From: Gammaproteobacteria bacterium
GTDB taxonomy: Bacteria; Pseudomonadota; Gammaproteobacteria; UBA6429; Thiohalophilaceae
Length of the DNA: 9,662 bases
Direction: 5' to 3'
NCBI GenBank assembly: GCA_024639445.1
Contig: JAHEIJ010000069.1
Location: 1 to 9,662 of the forward strand
Of the stretch, positions 6,240 through 9,662 are shown in pieces. Position numbers and translations under genes: made by a program. Positions within the stretch are counted from its first letter, which is position 1, and every line of letters begins with the position of its first letter. The notes beneath the pieces were generated by a model that saw only the letters and a program-made list of their open reading frames with translations, was not told the DNA's origin and did no database searches.

Positions 6240-7946
6240 TCATGTTTTTTGCTGTAATTTTTGCATAGCAATTTCCCGCATGCGAAACTTTTGCAGCTTG
6301 CCAGTAACGGTCATCGGGAATTCCTCCACAAACCAGATATGTTTGGGAATCTTGAAGTGTGCAATCTGGCCTTTACAAAAAGCGCGAATTTCATCTTCGG
6401 TTGTGGTTTCATTGGTATGTAACTGGATCCAGGCCATGATTTCTTCGCCGTAATATTCATCGGGGATACCAAAGACAGCGACCTGCGCGACTTTCGGATG
6501 GGTGAAGAGAAATTCCTCGATCTCGCGGGGATAGATATTTTCTCCACCGCGGATGATCATTTCCTTGCGACGCCCGGTGATTTGCACATAGCCATCTGCA
6601 TCCATGGTGCCCAGATCACCGGAATATAGCCAACCGTTGGCATCGATGGTTTCTGCCGTTTTATCCGGCTGGCCATAGTAACCGCGCATGATGTGATAGC
6701 CGCGAAAACAGATCTCGCCAATCTCACCCAGGGGTACGGTGGCTCCGGTTTCTACATCGACGATTTTCACTTCTTGATGCGGCAGGTTCTTGCCGACGGT
6801 TTGTGTGCGCCGTTCCATATTATCGTCGCGGGTGGTCAGATGGGTCAGGGGTGAGGCTTCGGTTTCGCCGTAACCAATAAGAATTTCCTCACAATGCATG
6901 TCTTGCATGACCCGTTGCATGAGTGGCGGCGGACAGGGAGCCCCGGCCATGATGCCGGTGCGCAGACTACTCATGTCAAAGGTATTGAACTCGGGATGTT
7001 CCAGTTCGGCGATGAACATCGTAGGAACACCATGGATTGCTGTACAGCGTTCAGCCTCGATGGCATGTAATACCGCAGGGGCATCGAAATGTTCCGCCGG
7101 AATCACCATGCAGGCCCCTACTGACAGACATAACAGGTTCGCCAGTACCATACCAAAACAATGATAGAACGGAACTGGAATACACAGCCGGTCGTTCTCG
7201 GTGAAATGCATCGCCTGTGCGGAGAAGTAAGCATTGTTAAGGATATTATGATGTGACAACACCACAGCCTTGGGAAAGCCGGTGGTACCGGAGGTGTACT
7301 GAATATTGATCGCCTCATCGCGATCCAGGGAAGCCGTGATAGTATCGACCGTTTCGATATTGACTTCTGTTCCAGCGTGTATGACTTCCGGCCAGATCAG
7401 AAGGCCGGGATGGGGACGTGCCGTTGCGTCTGGATTGACCGGATCGTAAAGTACCACATGACGTAAAAAGGGCAACGCCTCACTCTGCAGTTCACCGCTG
7501 TGTGCTTGTTGTAATTCCGGCAGCAGTTCCACCAGCATGGCAACATAGTCACTACTACGAAATGATGGAATGGTAAACACGCCCTGTACTTCCGATCGTT
7601 CCAGTGCATAGGCCAGTTCCCGTAGCCGATTAGCGGGATTGATGTTAACCAGTACCGCCCCGATACGGGCCGTCGCCATCTGTAACAACAGCCATTCCAG
7701 ATTATCGGTCGACCAGACCCCAATCCGATCCCCTTTACCGAAGCCGATGCCCACCAGGCCCCGGGCCAGTTGATCGATAGCGGTCGACAGTTCTTGATAG
7801 CTCAGGCGCCTCGCCTGCGGCAGTGACACGACGGCTTCATGTGAGGGAAAGCGCGTTACCACTTCCTGAAAGTGTTCGGGGATGGTGGTGCCCAATAAGG
7901 GTTCGGTGCCACCACGATGAAAATAACTTTTTGCCACAGACTTCAT
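6240..7946 (-). CDS. AMP-forming acyl-CoA synthetase (fatty-acyl-CoA ligase family)
   Basis: Activates a carboxylic acid with ATP to an acyl-adenylate and then to acyl-CoA. From the ATG at 7946 the product is 568 residues. A longer reading to 8141 would overlap the oxidoreductase beta gene and adds 65 residues unlike the family. Motifs in order are the P-loop YTSGTTGFPKAVVLSHHN (217-234), VPFYHCFGM (258-266), the adenine motif GYGETEASP (358-366), YSGDLGTMDADGY (441-453), TGRRKEMIIRGGENIYPREIE (457-477) and the catalytic lysine K550 in MTVTGKLQKFRMRE. The overall pattern matches the medium/long-chain FadD-like acyl-CoA synthetases. The P-loop has PKA where PKG is usual. It starts 19 bases after the beta-subunit stop, so it is likely in that operon. 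The natural acid cannot be read from the sequence. Confidence 0.93.
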   Translation of the reverse strand: MKSVAKSYFHRGGTEPLLGTTIPEHFQEVVTRFPSHEAVVSLPQARRLSYQELSTAIDQLARGLVGIGFGKGDRIGVWSTDNLEWLLLQMATARIGAVLVNINPANRLRELAYALERSEVQGVFTIPSFRSSDYVAMLVELLPELQQAHSGELQSEALPFLRHVVLYDPVNPDATARPHPGLLIWPEVIHAGTEVNIETVDTITASLDRDEAINIQYTSGTTGFPKAVVLSHHNILNNAYFSAQAMHFTENDRLCIPVPFYHCFGMVLANLLCLSVGACMVIPAEHFDAPAVLHAIEAERCTAIHGVPTMFIAELEHPEFNTFDMSSLRTGIMAGAPCPPPLMQRVMQDMHCEEILIGYGETEASPLTHLTTRDDNMERRTQTVGKNLPHQEVKIVDVETGATVPLGEIGEICFRGYHIMRGYYGQPDKTAETIDANGWLYSGDLGTMDADGYVQITGRRKEMIIRGGENIYPREIEEFLFTHPKVAQVAVFGIPDEYYGEEIMAWIQLHTNETTTEDEIRAFCKGQIAHFKIPKHIWFVEEFPMTVTGKLQKFRMREIAMQKLQQKT

Positions 7947-7965
7947 TGTACGTATATAACCAGAT

Positions 7966-8898
7966 TCATTTCTGTTGAGTGATGTGTTCCCAGTAACGGT
8001 CGATCTTGTCTTGAATCTCCGTGATGAGAGCGTCATTACGTTGAGGAGCAAATAAATGGGTAAACCGACCCTGCAGCTTGAGATATTCCTCCACCGGTAC
8101 GCGTTGCCGCGGGACTTTGGTGTGAATGACTTCGCCGTCAATATATTCTTTCAATGGAAAGACGCCGGTTTTGACCGCCAGTTTGCCGATGTCCACTGTG
8201 TGTTCTGGATCGTAATCCCAGCCGGTGGGGCAAGGAGCCAGGGCGATTATCATGCGTGGTCCTTTCAGGCTACGGGCCTTTTCGATCTTGCGAGCCAGAT
8301 CCAGGGGTTCGCTACCGATCACTGTGGCGACATAAGCCGGCTTATGTGCCGCCCAGATAGAGAACAAATCTTTTTTAAATCCCGGAAAGCCGCGGGGTCC
8401 CATACTGGTGGACGTCCTGGCGGCATGCGGGGTGGCGCCGGAGTATTGTTGACCGGTATTGCCGTAGCCTTCGTTGTCATAACATATATAAAGAAAATCC
8501 AGATTCCGTTCCATGGCCCCGGAGGTAGCAGATAGTCCCATGCCATAAGCAGCGCCGTCACCGGTCAAGACCACCACTTCCATGTCTTCCGTTTCCGGTA
8601 TGCGTTGTGTGTTGATCAAGATGTCCAGTGCATCTCGCACACCCTGCGCGCCGGCCGGGGCCGAGGCCATGGCGGTATACAGCCAGGAACCACGAAATGG
8701 GGTGAAGGGATAGACGGACAACAGCGTCATACAACCGGCGGCATTGATAAACACCGACTTCTCACCAATGATGTCATAGATTTCATGCAAGGCTTCCAGA
8801 CCACCACAACCCGCGCACATTGGTGTTCCGGTTCCCAACAAGTGGGTGGAAGGCAAATCCTTCATGCGGTGATAAACTGTCACGCGAGCTTCACTCAT
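7966..8898 (-). CDS. porB: 2-oxoacid (pyruvate-type):ferredoxin oxidoreductase, beta subunit
   Basis: TPP- and [4Fe-4S]-binding subunit of the enzyme that interconverts a 2-oxoacid plus CoA with acyl-CoA, CO2 and reduced ferredoxin. The 310 residues show the thiamine-diphosphate motif from GDGAAYG (113-119) to YDNEGYGNTG (140-149). Cysteines C28, C31, C56 and C223 look like the cluster ligands; the 3- and 25-residue spacings of the first three match those known for Desulfovibrio pyruvate:ferredoxin oxidoreductase. Length and the ending VPVEEYLKLQGRFTHLF fit bacterial and archaeal PorB. The start ATG overlaps the alpha-subunit stop by 8 bases (ATGAGTGA arrangement), indicating translational coupling. 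Pyruvate is the likeliest substrate, but 2-oxoisovalerate or another 2-oxoacid is possible. Confidence 0.92.
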   Translation of the reverse strand: MSEARVTVYHRMKDLPSTHLLGTGTPMCAGCGGLEALHEIYDIIGEKSVFINAAGCMTLLSVYPFTPFRGSWLYTAMASAPAGAQGVRDALDILINTQRIPETEDMEVVVLTGDGAAYGMGLSATSGAMERNLDFLYICYDNEGYGNTGQQYSGATPHAARTSTSMGPRGFPGFKKDLFSIWAAHKPAYVATVIGSEPLDLARKIEKARSLKGPRMIIALAPCPTGWDYDPEHTVDIGKLAVKTGVFPLKEYIDGEVIHTKVPRQRVPVEEYLKLQGRFTHLFAPQRNDALITEIQDKIDRYWEHITQQK

Positions 8899-9662
8899 GT
8901 TCCTGTCCTTGTTTGGTGGTCTGGCTTTGCTGTAGTTCTTGTCGCTCTGCTTGTGCTACGGCCTGGAGTTTTCTGACTTCGCGGAGTTCCGTTTCGGTGT
9001 AAAGCATGCGTGGTGGCGGTGACTTGCCATCTGTGACGGCTTGCTGAGTTTCCTTTGCGATGGCAAAAAATTCTTCACTCGTGATATCTCGCCCGCCAAG
9101 ACCGGCAATAAAACTCGCGAGGATCGGTGGGGCATCCGCTTGACCATAAAGCGCGCCTGCCAGTTCCGCATGTAATACGCCACCGAGTCCCATTGAGATG
9201 TTCTGATCAATGACCGCCACACCCTGTTTGTTGGCCAGCAACTGCTGGAAATGTTGCGCCGGGAAAGGGCGAAGCAAGCGTGGCCGCAATAAACCCACGG
9301 CCCAGCCGGCCGCGCGCAACTGATCGACCGCCTGTTTGGCCTTGGTGGCAAACGACCCCAACATGACAAACATCAATTCGGCGTCCTCGCTGCGATAAGC
9401 TTCGATGGCATCGTGCTGGCGGCCAAAATGGTCGGCAAATTCTGCGGCGACTTCATCGTAAACGCTTAGCCCATTCTGTGCCGCGAGGTGTGATTCATAT
9501 CGAAAATAGGAATAGGGACTCCCCCCCAGTACCGCCACGGCCTGACTGACAGGTGCACTTGCTCGAAAGCGTATGTTCTCGGGATCATAATTGCCGACGT
9601 ATTGCGCGGCCGTTTTTGCATCGGGTATCGCCACCGGCTCACGGGTAAAGGACAAATAAAAA
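8891..9662 (-). CDS. porA: 2-oxoacid (pyruvate-type):ferredoxin oxidoreductase, alpha subunit, C-terminal part
   Basis: Partner of the beta subunit in the ferredoxin-linked oxidoreductase. The frame is open through the right edge (FYLSFTREPVAIPD is the first readable segment), so a start at TTG 9655 is not credible and the gene is partial. About 256 residues are present of a subunit usually near 390. FYLSFTREPVAIP corresponds to the conserved xFxLSHTxExVxxP region of PorA. It is followed by AELMFVMLGSFATKAKQAVDQLRAAGWAVGLLRPRLLRPFP (domain II) and VAVIDQNISMGLGGVLHAEL. After ITSEEFFAI the protein continues with a hydrophilic tail of about 45 residues rich in Q, K and E. The gene overlaps porB by 8 bases. 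Gamma and delta subunits are not in view. Confidence 0.9.
   Translation of the reverse strand, partial: FYLSFTREPVAIPDAKTAAQYVGNYDPENIRFRASAPVSQAVAVLGGSPYSYFRYESHLAAQNGLSVYDEVAAEFADHFGRQHDAIEAYRSEDAELMFVMLGSFATKAKQAVDQLRAAGWAVGLLRPRLLRPFPAQHFQQLLANKQGVAVIDQNISMGLGGVLHAELAGALYGQADAPPILASFIAGLGGRDITSEEFFAIAKETQQAVTDGKSPPPRMLYTETELREVRKLQAVAQAERQELQQSQTTKQGQEHE

Noticed and set aside
7947..8141. N-terminal extension of the acyl-CoA synthetase to a start at 8141
   Set aside because: The extra 65 residues overlap the end of porB and do not look like the family; the ATG at 7946 gives the normal N-terminus.

Overview
The window looks like part of a bacterial chromosome with about 50% G+C, Shine-Dalgarno-led genes and tightly packed operons. 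Gene content fits a Gram-negative bacterium, perhaps a gammaproteobacterium with anaerobic or chemolithotrophic capacity. That placement is inference: no rRNA or other phylogenetic marker is present. No mobile element, CRISPR array, tRNA or rRNA was seen.

Left block (1-1905, minus strand). Reading leftward, the order is an ACT-domain threonine ammonia-lyase, a small multi-pass membrane protein of unknown function, and the N-terminal part of an archaeal-type S-adenosylmethionine synthetase cut by the window edge. Gaps of 51 and 9 bases suggest one transcript. A 230-base divergent intergenic region (1906-2135) carries three copies of the octamer CTGTTGTC and separates this block from the next.

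Central block (2136-6204, plus strand). This is a heat-shock cluster: a 73-residue helical protein of unknown function, a DnaK (Hsp70), a full type I DnaJ and an Hsp20-family small heat-shock protein, closed by a strong hairpin terminator. There is no grpE, hrcA or CIRCE element, so this is probably a secondary chaperone set. The DnaK lacks the roughly 24-residue insert typical of Gram-negative DnaKs. The hsp20 leader can fold into a hairpin that hides both its Shine-Dalgarno and its AUG under a run of four uridines and a GAAA loop, which makes it a candidate fourU-like RNA thermometer.

Right block (6240-9662, minus strand). Reading leftward, the alpha subunit (partial, running off the right edge) and beta subunit of a multi-subunit 2-oxoacid (pyruvate-type):ferredoxin oxidoreductase overlap by 8 bases. 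They are followed after 19 bases by a fatty-acyl-CoA-synthetase-like AMP-forming ligase. The order suggests that acyl-CoA formation or use is coupled to ferredoxin-dependent 2-oxoacid chemistry. Gamma and delta subunits would be expected just beyond the right edge.

The most interesting signals are the putative thermometer, the short-type DnaK with an unknown small partner gene, the archaeal-type SAM synthetase, and the oxidoreductase/acyl-CoA ligase operon.
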